A stretch of 64,000 bases of DNA from Planctomycetota bacterium (GTDB lineage Bacteria > Planctomycetota > UBA8742 > UBA2392). The position numbers and the translations under genes are program-made. Position 1 is the first letter of the stretch. Each line of letters starts with the position of its first letter. The DNA lies in the NCBI GenBank assembly GCA_019636215.1, contig JAHBXZ010000002.1:372001-436000 (forward strand). The letters are read 5' to 3'. The notes beneath the pieces were generated by a model. It searched no databases. It was not told the origin of the DNA and saw nothing but the letters and a program-made list of their open reading frames with translations. Below are positions 1 to 7,524 of this stretch, in pieces.

Positions 1-31
1 TGTCATTTAGCGGGCGAACCTTGGTTGCCAT
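1..31 (-). CDS. groES: Co-chaperonin GroES, N-terminal fragment (cut by window edge)
   Basis: Only the first ten codons lie in the window, reading MATKVRPLND, which is the usual N-terminus of GroES (xKVRPLxDR). GroES is the heptameric lid of the GroEL folding chamber in the cytoplasm. The reverse strand has a GGAG Shine-Dalgarno about eight bases before the ATG, which supports the start. The gene lies just downstream of the small hypothetical gene and response regulator on the same strand, while the groEL copy in this window is about 62 kb away on the same strand. The identification rests on ten residues plus the ribosome site, so it is likely but not certain. Confidence 0.68.
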   Translation of the reverse strand, partial: MATKVRPLND

Positions 32-67
32 GTCTTGTTCTCCGTGCGTTGGCGGCATTGCCGCGGA

Positions 68-415
68 TCAGTTCAAGTTCTCGAAGTTGTCCAGCTTCCT
101 GAGGGTTCCCTCTGACTTCAGCTTGCGGTCTGGCTCAGATTCGGGTTCGGGTTCCGCCTTGGCCATCACGCGGTTCATCAACTCCATGGCCGCTGCCAGT
201 GGCAGGGCGTCCCCGTCGGCGGCCATCTGCTGCAACCGATGAAAAGTCTCCGCCACGGGGTCAAGTGCGCCACGATCGACGGCGCTTTCAAAAATGCGCA
301 GCGCCTTGGCCATCGGCTCGGGCATGGTCGCCGGCGAGCCAAGGTCAATCTTCACGACACCTTGCGGAGTCTGGATCATCAGCACCTTGTGTTCAGGACG
401 CTTGCGGTCGCTCAT
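68..415 (-). CDS. Hypothetical protein, 115 aa
   Basis: I do not recognise a family. The protein is soluble. A short beta-like N-terminal segment (MIQTPQGVVKIDLG) is followed by helical sequence and an acidic Glu-Pro-rich stretch (about residues 89-95), then a Lys/Arg-rich tail. Its ATG overlaps the stop of the upstream response regulator by four bases (ATGA), so the two are probably translationally coupled, and groES follows downstream. A role linked to the response regulator is only an inference from this coupling. Confidence 0.7.
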   Translation of the reverse strand: MSDRKRPEHKVLMIQTPQGVVKIDLGSPATMPEPMAKALRIFESAVDRGALDPVAETFHRLQQMAADGDALPLAAAMELMNRVMAKAEPEPESEPDRKLKSEGTLRKLDNFENLN

Positions 416-780
416 GCTATCGCCCGCCGAACAAGGTCGCGGAAGAGGTTCACTTCAAACGGCTTGCGCAGCAACCGCAGGGGGTTCAGTCGCAGGGCAT
501 CTTCAATAAGGTCGTCGCCGGCCTCGGCAGTCATGAAGATACAGGCAAGTTCCTTCATGGCCCGGTTGATCTCGCTGTACACACGTACACCCGTCATGTC
601 CGGAAGATTCAGGTCAAGCACAACCAGCCGGCAAGGCGCGCGCTGGGCCAGCGCAATGGCCTCGTCGCCACGGCCGGCCTGCAGAGTTTCACACCCCTCA
701 TCCTCCAGCAGCATGGCCAAGCCCTGACGCAAACTGACGTTGTCGTCAACCAGCAACACTGTGCGCGGCAGGACGGTCAT
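412..780 (-). CDS. Single-domain response regulator (CheY-like receiver)
   Basis: A stand-alone receiver domain of 122 residues without an output domain. The acidic pair D12/D13, the phospho-acceptor D56 (VVLDLNLPD), the switch T84 and the conserved K106 (RKPF) are all present, so it should accept a phosphoryl group from a histidine kinase. No kinase lies in the window. With no DNA-binding domain it probably acts by protein contact or phosphorelay, as CheY or Spo0F do. It is the first gene of a short run with the 115-residue protein and groES downstream. The PII gene is divergent, with a 277-base gap between the two starts. Confidence 0.9.
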   Translation of the reverse strand: MTVLPRTVLLVDDNVSLRQGLAMLLEDEGCETLQAGRGDEAIALAQRAPCRLVVLDLNLPDMTGVRVYSEINRAMKELACIFMTAEAGDDLIEDALRLNPLRLLRKPFEVNLFRDLVRRAIA

Positions 781-1057
781 GGATCACCGCCGACCACGAA
801 GCAAACCCAATGCCATCTAACAACCCGGCTCGCAACTGTCGCAACCCATTTACCCATAGCTACTTGTGACTGCGCAATTTGGCACAAACTCGGCTCTCAT
901 GCTGCCGGTATGGCAGAGGTGCGCCCGCACCGCACCGACCGTGCCAGCTTGGCAGGACATCGCGGTCGCCGGCGATAGCAACTTCACAGTGGCAGAACTG
1001 TTGCATGCCAAGATCGACGGCCTTCCAATCCGACAACCCGTTATCAGAATCCAGCCC

Positions 1058-1378
1058 ATGAAACTGGTCGTCGCCGTGATTAAGCCGTTCCGATTCGAGG
1101 CCTGTCTCCGTGCGTTGAAGGACTTGCCGGTACATGAACTGGCGTACAACGAAGCCAGAGGCTACGGCCGTCAGAAAGATCACCTGCAGGACTACCGCAA
1201 TGACCGCTTCGCGGTGGCGTTTCTGCCCAAGATGCGCCTTGAGTTTCAAGTGGAGGCCGAGTACTTGAAGTCAGCCATAGACGCAATCTGCAGCGCCTGT
1301 CGCAGCGGCCGCCAGGGAGATGGCAAGATCTGGGTGCTTGATGGCCGCGTGGCGGTACCACAAGCTGTGCGCCCATGA
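1058..1378 (+). CDS. PII-family signal transduction protein lacking Tyr51
   Basis: A 106-residue PII (GlnB/GlnK) protein. It has the characteristic MKLVVAVIKPFR start, the T-loop entry GYGRQKDH, the B-loop with GDGKIWVLD, and FLPK after the T-loop. PII trimers sense ATP/ADP and 2-oxoglutarate and control ammonium transport and nitrogen enzymes. Tyr46 is kept, but the residue matching the uridylylated Tyr51 of E. coli GlnB is Phe51, so UMP modification at that site is not possible. The C-terminal RIRTGE-like end is also absent. The ATG at 1058 is chosen because the family homology begins exactly there; open frame continues upstream. The stop overlaps the next start. No amtB is nearby. Confidence 0.9.
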   Translation: MKLVVAVIKPFRFEACLRALKDLPVHELAYNEARGYGRQKDHLQDYRNDRFAVAFLPKMRLEFQVEAEYLKSAIDAICSACRSGRQGDGKIWVLDGRVAVPQAVRP

Positions 1379-1965
1379 ACCCGGCGCCAACTTTCTGGAC
1401 ACTGGCCAACATTTTCACGTTCGCGCGCTTTGCGTTTGCGCCGATCTGCGCCGCATTGTTCATCACCGGTACGCACTGGGGAATGTGGGTCGGAGGTTGG
1501 CTGGCCGGGCTGGCGATGTTCACCGATGTCTGTGACGGCTACTTCGCCCGTCGACAGAAGCAGGTCAGTGACATCGGCAAGGTCTTCGACCCGCTGGCCG
1601 ACGCCGTTTTCTTTGTGATGGTTTGGACGGCATTGGGCATTGAAGGCGCGTATCCTGTCTGGCTCGCGCTGCCGTTTCTGGCACGAGAACTGGTGCAGCA
1701 CGTTTACCTGCGACCGACGGCAGCCCGGCTGGGCGTGGCGCTGGCGGCGAACTTCTGGGGCAAACTGAAGACACTGGTGCAGACGCTGGTGCTGATCACG
1801 TTGTGCTGGTTCGAATTCTTCGTCATGTACTGGCCGCACATCGCTGCATGGGTTAAGCCGGCGAACATCATGATGATCAGCGTAACCGCCGCGATCAGCG
1901 TGTTGTCGATTCTGCCCTACTTCAAGGCCGTTCGGGCCTTGTCCGCAAGGCCCACACCCGCCTAG
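1375..1965 (+). CDS. CDP-alcohol phosphatidyltransferase (PgsA-like)
   Basis: An integral membrane enzyme that transfers a phosphatidyl group from a CDP-lipid to an alcohol such as glycerol-3-phosphate or inositol phosphate. The complete signature D51-x2-D54-G55-x2-A58-R59-x8-G68-x3-D72-x3-D76 is visible and gives the di-metal site. Several hydrophobic segments surround it in a 196-residue protein, a normal family length. The start overlaps the PII stop by four bases (ATGA), implying coupled translation. The exact alcohol substrate cannot be read from the sequence; phosphatidylglycerophosphate synthase is the commonest function. Confidence 0.9.
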   Translation: MNPAPTFWTLANIFTFARFAFAPICAALFITGTHWGMWVGGWLAGLAMFTDVCDGYFARRQKQVSDIGKVFDPLADAVFFVMVWTALGIEGAYPVWLALPFLARELVQHVYLRPTAARLGVALAANFWGKLKTLVQTLVLITLCWFEFFVMYWPHIAAWVKPANIMMISVTAAISVLSILPYFKAVRALSARPTPA

Positions 1966-1972
1966 GCAACAC

Positions 1973-2977
1973 ATGAGCCGGTACTCACGACAGGTGTTGT
2001 TTGACCCGATCGGCCCGCAGGGCCAGGCTGCACTTGGTGCCTCGCGGGTGCTGCTGGTGGGATGTGGTGCGCTGGGTTCTCACCTTGCGGAGTTCTGTGC
2101 GCGTGCCGGCGTGGGCACGCTGACGATTGTCGACCGCGACATTGTCGAGCCCGGCAACCTGCAACGCCAAGGCCTGTTCACCGAGGCTGATGCCGCGCGC
2201 GCCCTGCCCAAGGCCGTGGCTGCGGAGGCCCATCTGCGCGCGATCAACACCGATGTGCAGGTCACGGGCGTGGTCGAGGACTTCACGTTTCGAAACGCCG
2301 AATGGCTGGCCAAGGACGCCAGCATCATCCTTGATGGCACGGACAACTTCGAAACGCGCTTTCTGATCAACGACCTTGCGGTCAAGACCGGCAAACCGTG
2401 GGTCTACGCGGGCTGCGTTTCTTCACGCGCGACATGCATGCCCGTGACACCGGGCCGCAGCGCCTGCCTGCGCTGCATGCTCGAAGACCAGCCCGCCGCC
2501 GGCGGCGAGAATTGCGACACCGTGGGCGTGATCATGCCGGCCGTGCTGCAGGCCGTGGCCTGGGCCAGCGTAGTGACGCTGAAGATTCTCACGGGCAATG
2601 AAAGCGCGCTGTTCAAAAAGATGTACGTCAGCGACCTGTGGACCGGCGAACGGCAGATTCTGGAAGCCGGTACGCCCCGCGCCGATTGCCCCTGCTGCGG
2701 CAAGCGCGAGTTCCCGTGGCTGGAGGGCAATCGCGCCAGCCGCGCGGCAGTGCTGTGCGGACGCGACAGCGTACAGATCACGCCCGAGGGCACATTCGAT
2801 TTCGAGGCGGCCCGCAGCAACATCCGCAAGGCCGCCAAGATCACCACCGAGAACGAGTATCTAATCCGCGCGGAGTACGAGGGCTTAACGCTGACCCTCT
2901 ACCGGACAGGCCGCGCGCTGGTGCATGGCACGCAGGACGAGGCACGGGCGCGGGCCATGATGGGGCGCCTTACCTGA
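1973..2977 (+). CDS. ThiF/MoeB/HesA-family adenylyltransferase (E1-like)
   Basis: Activates the C-terminal GlyGly of a small sulfur-carrier protein (ThiS or MoaD) by adenylation. The Rossmann motif GCGALG (residues 30-35), the D54-R-D motif, NLQRQ with R65, and the zinc cysteines C165-x2-C168 and C239-x2-C242 are all present. C181, in NCDTVGV, matches the conserved loop cysteine of the family. About 80 residues follow the catalytic domain, after CCGKREFPWL, with no function I can assign. A MoaD/ThiS-like carrier lies at 28955-29200 on the other strand and is a candidate partner. The gene begins eight bases after the phosphatidyltransferase stop. ThiF and MoeB cannot be told apart here. Confidence 0.92.
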   Translation: MSRYSRQVLFDPIGPQGQAALGASRVLLVGCGALGSHLAEFCARAGVGTLTIVDRDIVEPGNLQRQGLFTEADAARALPKAVAAEAHLRAINTDVQVTGVVEDFTFRNAEWLAKDASIILDGTDNFETRFLINDLAVKTGKPWVYAGCVSSRATCMPVTPGRSACLRCMLEDQPAAGGENCDTVGVIMPAVLQAVAWASVVTLKILTGNESALFKKMYVSDLWTGERQILEAGTPRADCPCCGKREFPWLEGNRASRAAVLCGRDSVQITPEGTFDFEAARSNIRKAAKITTENEYLIRAEYEGLTLTLYRTGRALVHGTQDEARARAMMGRLT

Positions 2978-3287
2978 CCCCGCGATAGTAGGAATACGCC
3001 AAGACGCAGATCAGACTGGTTGAAACGAAAGCCATCGGCCACGCAACCAACCGCCACAACCCTCTTGTCGCTGGATATCCCGCTTGCGCAGTGAACTGGC
3101 TCACGACCGCCAGGTACAGTACGACCCATTGGGCCTCTTCGGGCAGCAGAGGCCGTAGCCATTGGGCCCAAACGTAGAAAAGTGCAATACCCAGCAAGCC
3201 GCTACCGGAAACAGCCAAGCCAACCAGTGCAGGGACCTCTGTCCGTACCCCAGGTCGTGGAGGTTCTTTAGTTTGCGCGGCATTCAT
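2970..3287 (-). CDS. Small hypothetical membrane protein, 105 aa
   Basis: No family recognised. Three hydrophobic segments can be seen at about residues 19-41, 55-68 and 78-99, with charged residues at the N-terminus, so it should be a small inner-membrane protein. It converges with the ThiF-like gene and overlaps its last codons by eight bases. Good membrane topology supports a real gene, but the opposite-strand overlap and lack of homology leave some doubt. Confidence 0.55.
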   Translation of the reverse strand: MNAAQTKEPPRPGVRTEVPALVGLAVSGSGLLGIALFYVWAQWLRPLLPEEAQWVVLYLAVVSQFTAQAGYPATRGLWRLVAWPMAFVSTSLICVLAYSYYRGVR

Positions 3288-3335
3288 GCTTAGGGTTCAA
3301 CGAGCGAGCCATCAGATCCGCCGCTCAATTCGCCG

Positions 3336-5186
3336 CTACCCCACCTTCGTTTCCGCCCCGCGGCCGTTGGCGAACTGCAACTGGTACAGCTTGGCGTAGC
3401 GGCCGTTCTGGGCCAGCAACTGGCTGTGGCTGCCTTGCTCGACCACCTCGCCTTTGTGCAGCACCAGAATGTTGTCGCTGTCGGTGATTGTGCTCAACCG
3501 GTGCGCCACAACCACTGCTGTGCGGCCATGCATCAGCTTGTGCAGCGCGTCCTGGATCAGCCCTTCCGTCTCGCTGTCGATGTTGCTGGTCGCTTCGTCC
3601 AGCACCAACACTTTGGGGTCAAAGGCCAGCGCGCGCGCAAAGGCGATCAACTGGCGTTGGCCCGCGCTGAAGGTCGCGCCGCGTTCGGCGACCATGCCGT
3701 CGTAGCCACCCTGAAGGCCGCGAATGAACGTGTCGGCGTGAACCACCTTGCAGGCCTGCTCGACCTGTTCGCGCGTGATGCTATGGTCGCCCAGGCGCAC
3801 GTTGTCCAGCACACTGCCCGCAAACAGAAAAACGTCCTGCAGCACCAGGCTGAAGGCGTCGCGCAGGTGGTCGCGGGTCATCTCGCGGATGTCCACGCCG
3901 TCAACAAGAATGCTGCCCTTCTGCACGTCATAGAAGCGCATCAACAGGCTGATGATCGTGGTCTTGCCGCTGCCTGTGGCACCCACCAGCGCCAGCGAAC
4001 TTCCGGCCGGAACCTTGAAGCTGACACCCTTGAGCACCCAATCCGGCTCGGGCTTGCTGGCATCATAGGTGAACCACACATCGCGGAATTCAATCTCGCC
4101 GATGATGACCGGAGCTTTGGGGCTGGCCGGGTCGGCAACTTCGTTCTTCGTGTCCATGACCTTAAAGATGCGTTCCGCGGCGGCCATGGCGGATTGCAGC
4201 ACGTTGTATTTTTCGCTCATTTCTCGAATCGGGCGGAACAGCATCGGCGTGTAAAGAAAGAACGCGAAGAACGTCCCGAAGTCCAGCTTGCCCGCGAAAA
4301 TGCTGCTGGTCCCCCACCACACCACCACCGCCACCGTGGCCGTGCCGGCAAGTTCGACCACCGGAAAGAAGATTGAGAAGTTGAACACCGTGCGATAGGT
4401 GGCCTCGCGGTAATCGCTGCTCAGGTCGTCAAAGCGCTTCTCCATGCGCTTTTCCGTGCCGAAGATTCGCGTGACGCGCCAGCCCTGAATCGTTTCATTC
4501 AGAAACGAATTCACGCTGGCCAGCTTCACGCGCATGTCGCGAAAGGCGCTGCGCGCGCGACCTCGGAACAGCCAGGTCAGAAAGCCCATCACGGGTATGG
4601 CCAGCACCACAATCAGCGCAAGCTGCCAGCTGAGCATGAACATCAGCGTCAGGGCACCAACGATGATAATCGCGTCACCCACAAGCTGCACAAACCCCGA
4701 GGCAAACACTTCGCCGATGGCCTCCACGTCGCTGGTAACGCGCGTGACCAGCCTCCCCACCGGGTTCCTGTCAAAGAAACGCAGCGGCTGCTGCTGGATG
4801 TGCGTGTATGTCTGCTGGCGCAGGTCCAACACGGCTTTGTTGCCAAGGATCTGGAACAGGTACCCGTCGCCAAAACGAGCGGCAAACTGCACGGCAATCA
4901 GGCCCAGAAAGGCAAATGCATACCAAGCCAGTTGGGTCCATGCGGCGTCTTTCTCGGCCTGTGGCGCGGCCTCGTTGCCCAGGATCGTGAAAGGACCGTT
5001 GATCGAATCCCGAACAATCAGCGGCGTGACCAGTTCACAGGCTGCCGCAAGCAGCATGAAGAACACGCCCCCGAGCACCAGCCGCAGATACGGCCGGGCA
5101 TACGGGATCAGCCGCTTGATCAAACGGGCGTCGTAGGCCTTGCCCAGGACCTGATCGTCATCATGGTAAGTATTGCTCAACAGCAC
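3336..5186 (-). CDS. ABC exporter, fused membrane and ATPase domains (MsbA-like)
   Basis: A half-transporter of 616 residues that should work as a homodimer exporting a lipid, peptide or drug across the inner membrane. The N-terminal six-helix domain is about residues 30-340 and the nucleotide-binding domain about 370-605. Walker A reads GATGSGKT, the signature FSAGQRQ and Walker B VLVLDEATSN, followed by the H-loop AHRLS, so ATP hydrolysis should be intact. A non-canonical insertion of polar residues (NEAAPQAEKDAAW) sits between the first two membrane helices. It is divergent from the ESCRT-like cluster, whose start lies 96 bases away, so both promoters share this interval. Substrate unknown. 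Confidence 0.95.
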   Translation of the reverse strand: MLLSNTYHDDDQVLGKAYDARLIKRLIPYARPYLRLVLGGVFFMLLAAACELVTPLIVRDSINGPFTILGNEAAPQAEKDAAWTQLAWYAFAFLGLIAVQFAARFGDGYLFQILGNKAVLDLRQQTYTHIQQQPLRFFDRNPVGRLVTRVTSDVEAIGEVFASGFVQLVGDAIIIVGALTLMFMLSWQLALIVVLAIPVMGFLTWLFRGRARSAFRDMRVKLASVNSFLNETIQGWRVTRIFGTEKRMEKRFDDLSSDYREATYRTVFNFSIFFPVVELAGTATVAVVVWWGTSSIFAGKLDFGTFFAFFLYTPMLFRPIREMSEKYNVLQSAMAAAERIFKVMDTKNEVADPASPKAPVIIGEIEFRDVWFTYDASKPEPDWVLKGVSFKVPAGSSLALVGATGSGKTTIISLLMRFYDVQKGSILVDGVDIREMTRDHLRDAFSLVLQDVFLFAGSVLDNVRLGDHSITREQVEQACKVVHADTFIRGLQGGYDGMVAERGATFSAGQRQLIAFARALAFDPKVLVLDEATSNIDSETEGLIQDALHKLMHGRTAVVVAHRLSTITDSDNILVLHKGEVVEQGSHSQLLAQNGRYAKLYQLQFANGRGAETKVG

Positions 5187-5223
5187 CTCACGCTACGCCG
5201 CGACAATGCCGCAAGTATCGGCC

Positions 5224-5252
5224 CCTGCACGGGTTTGGGGATAAGCTATACT
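5224..5252 (+). promoter_or_regulatory. Putative promoter of the ESCRT-like gene cluster
   Basis: A good -10 hexamer TATACT lies at 5247-5252, with a poor -35 candidate (CCTGCA, 5224-5229) at 17-base spacing. It points into the cluster that starts at 5283 and would give a leader of about 25 bases. The -10 is convincing and the -35 is weak. Confidence 0.35.
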
Positions 5253-5282
5253 CTTCCTGTGGCGCAGGGCCATAAGGGAACC

Positions 5283-6074
5283 ATGCCGGAACCAGCTCCA
5301 GAATCAAACGCCCGGGCAGCGGCACTTTCTGCCATGCAAAGCCTTTTTTCAGGGCTGGAAAGCCGCATGGTTCGCCAGCGCATGTTGCCACACCCGGGCG
5401 AGGGTTCCCTGTATGACCTGGATCCAAACCGTGTTTCGCGCCGCAGTTACAGGGCTGGCGACTTGACGCCAAACGGCGATGGCCCGTTTTCGCGGCGCGA
5501 GGCCGTGGGCCTGCTGCACAAACCCATGCTTGGGTTGGCCCAAGTCAAGGTCTGCGTGGTGCTGGATTTTGCCTGGGGTCCCAATCGGTTCACCCCTGAG
5601 GCCGTGAATCGCGCCGCAGAGTGGGCATTGGCCCCGCAACGCCAGGACATCTACTTCGTGATCGGCGTGGCCGGCGCGGCGCTGCAGCACGGCCACAGCG
5701 ACGACCTGCTGCAGAGTCTCACCGGTGGCGGCAACTGGCGCGCGGCCCTTGTGGAGTACGTGACGCCAGGCTGGGCCGTTACGTCACCCCGGGACGGCGT
5801 GATTCTGCCAGCCCTTTTCGAAAACCTGTTCGACCCCGAGCCCATGGACCAGAAAGTCGCACGGGTAGATTCTGCATTGGCCGCAGCCGGCGAGCTGAAA
5901 GAACCCGGCGGATTTCTTCTGCTGGAAGAACTGGCCGGGCGCTGTGCAGTCAGCCGCGACATTGTGACAGACCGCGCTATCCTGTTTGCCGAACGCACAC
6001 CGGGGCTGGACGTCAAGGATGTTGGCGGCAGCCTGATTCTGCAGCGCAACCGTTTTGAGTCCCTCAGGGCCTGA
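5283..6074 (+). CDS. Hypothetical protein, first gene of the ESCRT-like cluster
   Basis: A 263-residue soluble protein I cannot assign. The N-terminal third is polar and carries a glycine/proline-rich region. The middle contains beta-strand-like sequence (VKVCVVLDFAWG, DIYFVIGVAG). The last 55 residues read like a winged helix: helix LLLEELAGRC, turn, helix VSRDIVTDRAI, then a strand pair (GLDVKDVGG, LILQRN). The ATG at 5283 follows an AAGGGA element and lies after the putative promoter; the frame is open further upstream only as antisense to the ABC gene. The next start follows one base after its stop, so it is tightly coupled to the ESCRT-like genes. An adaptor role is inference from context. 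Confidence 0.75.
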   Translation: MPEPAPESNARAAALSAMQSLFSGLESRMVRQRMLPHPGEGSLYDLDPNRVSRRSYRAGDLTPNGDGPFSRREAVGLLHKPMLGLAQVKVCVVLDFAWGPNRFTPEAVNRAAEWALAPQRQDIYFVIGVAGAALQHGHSDDLLQSLTGGGNWRAALVEYVTPGWAVTSPRDGVILPALFENLFDPEPMDQKVARVDSALAAAGELKEPGGFLLLEELAGRCAVSRDIVTDRAILFAERTPGLDVKDVGGSLILQRNRFESLRA

Positions 6075-6075
6075 C

Positions 6076-6753
6076 ATGAGCATTCTTGAACGCATCAAGT
6101 TGATGATCAAAGGCCAGGCCGGCGAAGCCGAGCAGGTCATCAAAGACGCACACAGCACCAGCGAGATGCTGGGGCATCTCGATGAGTTGATCACCCGCAA
6201 CGAAGTCGAGTTGCGCAAGACCCGCCAGGAACTGGCACGCCTGGAGCTGTCCGAGCGCGCCAGCATTGAAAACATCAAGTCCGGCCGCGTTGGCGACCGC
6301 GAAAAAGAGTTCGTGCTGCTTCAGATCAAGCGCACCCGCGGCCAGATGGAAAACCTGAAGCTGCGCGCGGACATCCTGAACAAGAACATAGAGCTGCACC
6401 TGAACCTGGTCGGCAAAATCCAGGCCATGGAAGCCATGGACCTGCGCGGTATTGAGCAGAATGTGGTCGAGCGCGTGATGCTGGACTTTGAAGAAGGAAT
6501 GGAGAAGTTCCGCGAGAACGTGACCACCGGCGAAGGCGTTACCAAGGCCCGCAACGAGGTGCTCAGCGCCAAAGACAAGGACGACCTGCGCAAGCTGGAG
6601 AAAGAAATCCTGGGCGAACCCAAGCCCTCGGCCAACCACAACGCGGATATCGACGCCGAGATCGCCAAGCTGGAGAAAGAGCTGGCCCAGCGCGAAGGAA
6701 AGGCGGCCAAAGAGGCGCCGCCTTCGCAAAAGACAGCAGAGGACATCGAGTAG
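6076..6753 (+). CDS. Coiled-coil protein resembling PspA/ESCRT-III
   Basis: A 225-residue, almost entirely helical and highly charged protein. The start MSILERIKLMIKGQ is an amphipathic segment like the membrane-contact helix of PspA/Vipp1. Long charged helices follow (about residues 25-125), then a helix with the hydrophobic pattern VVERVMLDFEEGMEKF, a linker, and an acidic C-terminal helix (DAEIAKLEKELAQRE) loosely like the MIT-interacting motif of ESCRT-III proteins. It starts one base after the previous stop. PspA, Vipp1 and ESCRT-III share one fold; with the neighbouring Vps4-like ATPase, a polymer-forming membrane-remodelling subunit is my inference. Sequence similarity is structural in character rather than a clear family match. 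Confidence 0.8.
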   Translation: MSILERIKLMIKGQAGEAEQVIKDAHSTSEMLGHLDELITRNEVELRKTRQELARLELSERASIENIKSGRVGDREKEFVLLQIKRTRGQMENLKLRADILNKNIELHLNLVGKIQAMEAMDLRGIEQNVVERVMLDFEEGMEKFRENVTTGEGVTKARNEVLSAKDKDDLRKLEKEILGEPKPSANHNADIDAEIAKLEKELAQREGKAAKEAPPSQKTAEDIE

Positions 6754-6766
6754 GTCCTTACACAAC

Positions 6767-6793
6767 CTGCCGCGCTTGGTAATCGCGCGGCAG
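6767..6793 (+). other. Intergenic hairpin inside the cluster
   Basis: A perfect nine-base-pair stem (CTGCCGCGC with GCGCGGCAG) encloses a nine-base loop, in the 85-base gap between the two coiled-coil genes. No T-tract follows, so it is more likely an mRNA stabiliser, processing site or partial attenuator than a full terminator. Confidence 0.4.
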
Positions 6794-6838
6794 TCGGGCA
6801 GCCTGTGAAATGACATTCAGAAGTGCAATGGAGCAAGC

Positions 6839-7453
6839 ATGGCCAACTTCTTTCAGATGCTGTTCGGCAGCGGGCTCGACCTGCGAAAACTGAAGGTCAA
6901 GCTGCGTGAAGTCGAGCGCGAGCGCCGCAAGTACTTCCTGGACCTGCGCAAGCTCAGCGCATCGCAGACCGACCTGATCGAGAAGATCAAAGGTGCCCGG
7001 CGCGAGGGCAACCAGTTTGAAGTCGACTACCTGTGGGAAGAACTGAAGTCGATGAAGCACGACTTCGCCTTCAACAAGCGCGCAGCAAAGGTCAGTAACC
7101 TTGAAGGCATCGCGCTCAAGAAGTACATCCGTGGACTCGAGCGCCTCGAAAAACGCAAGGACAAAGACGGCGTAAACAAACTGCTGCAGCGCATCCGCAC
7201 CAGCGGCCTGGACGCCAAGCTGGCTCTGCAAAGCATCGACGAGGAAGCCTATCTCGATGAGTTGAACGCAACCCTGGACGACCTGGGCCTGGAAGTCGAC
7301 GCCGAGATGTCCGACGACGACCCGGAGAAAGAGAAGTTCCTGTCCGAGATCGACACCATCAACGAGGCCGAAGGCAGCGGCAACTTTGAAGAAGCGCTCA
7401 AGACCGAGGCGCAGCTCAAGCAGAAGCTGGAGAAAGAAGACCAGGCGATTTAG
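6839..7453 (+). CDS. Charged helical protein of the ESCRT-like cluster
   Basis: A 204-residue helical protein. It begins with a hydrophobic MANFFQMLFG segment that could dip into a membrane, followed by long basic helices (about residues 15-60 and 65-120). A shorter helix then reads EAYLDELNATLDDLG, like the alpha-5 region of Snf7 proteins. An acidic linker leads to a C-terminal helix, LKTEAQLKQKLEKE, that partly fits the ESCRT-III motif (D/E)xxLxxRLxxL. The basic N-terminal half and acidic C-terminal half are the charge layout of ESCRT-III proteins. A GGAG site precedes the ATG. ESCRT-III-like is my best reading, below certainty. Confidence 0.78.
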   Translation: MANFFQMLFGSGLDLRKLKVKLREVERERRKYFLDLRKLSASQTDLIEKIKGARREGNQFEVDYLWEELKSMKHDFAFNKRAAKVSNLEGIALKKYIRGLERLEKRKDKDGVNKLLQRIRTSGLDAKLALQSIDEEAYLDELNATLDDLGLEVDAEMSDDDPEKEKFLSEIDTINEAEGSGNFEEALKTEAQLKQKLEKEDQAI

Positions 7454-7524
7454 CTCCTGGCTCCCGCTGTGGGGTCAACCGCTTCGTCTGACTCAAGACT
7501 CGGAACTCCGGACTCGAAACTCTC

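Noticed and set aside
4800..5282. Open frame upstream of the 5283 gene on the same strand
   Set aside because: It runs antisense through the 5-prime part of the ABC exporter; codon composition and the ribosome site support the start at 5283.
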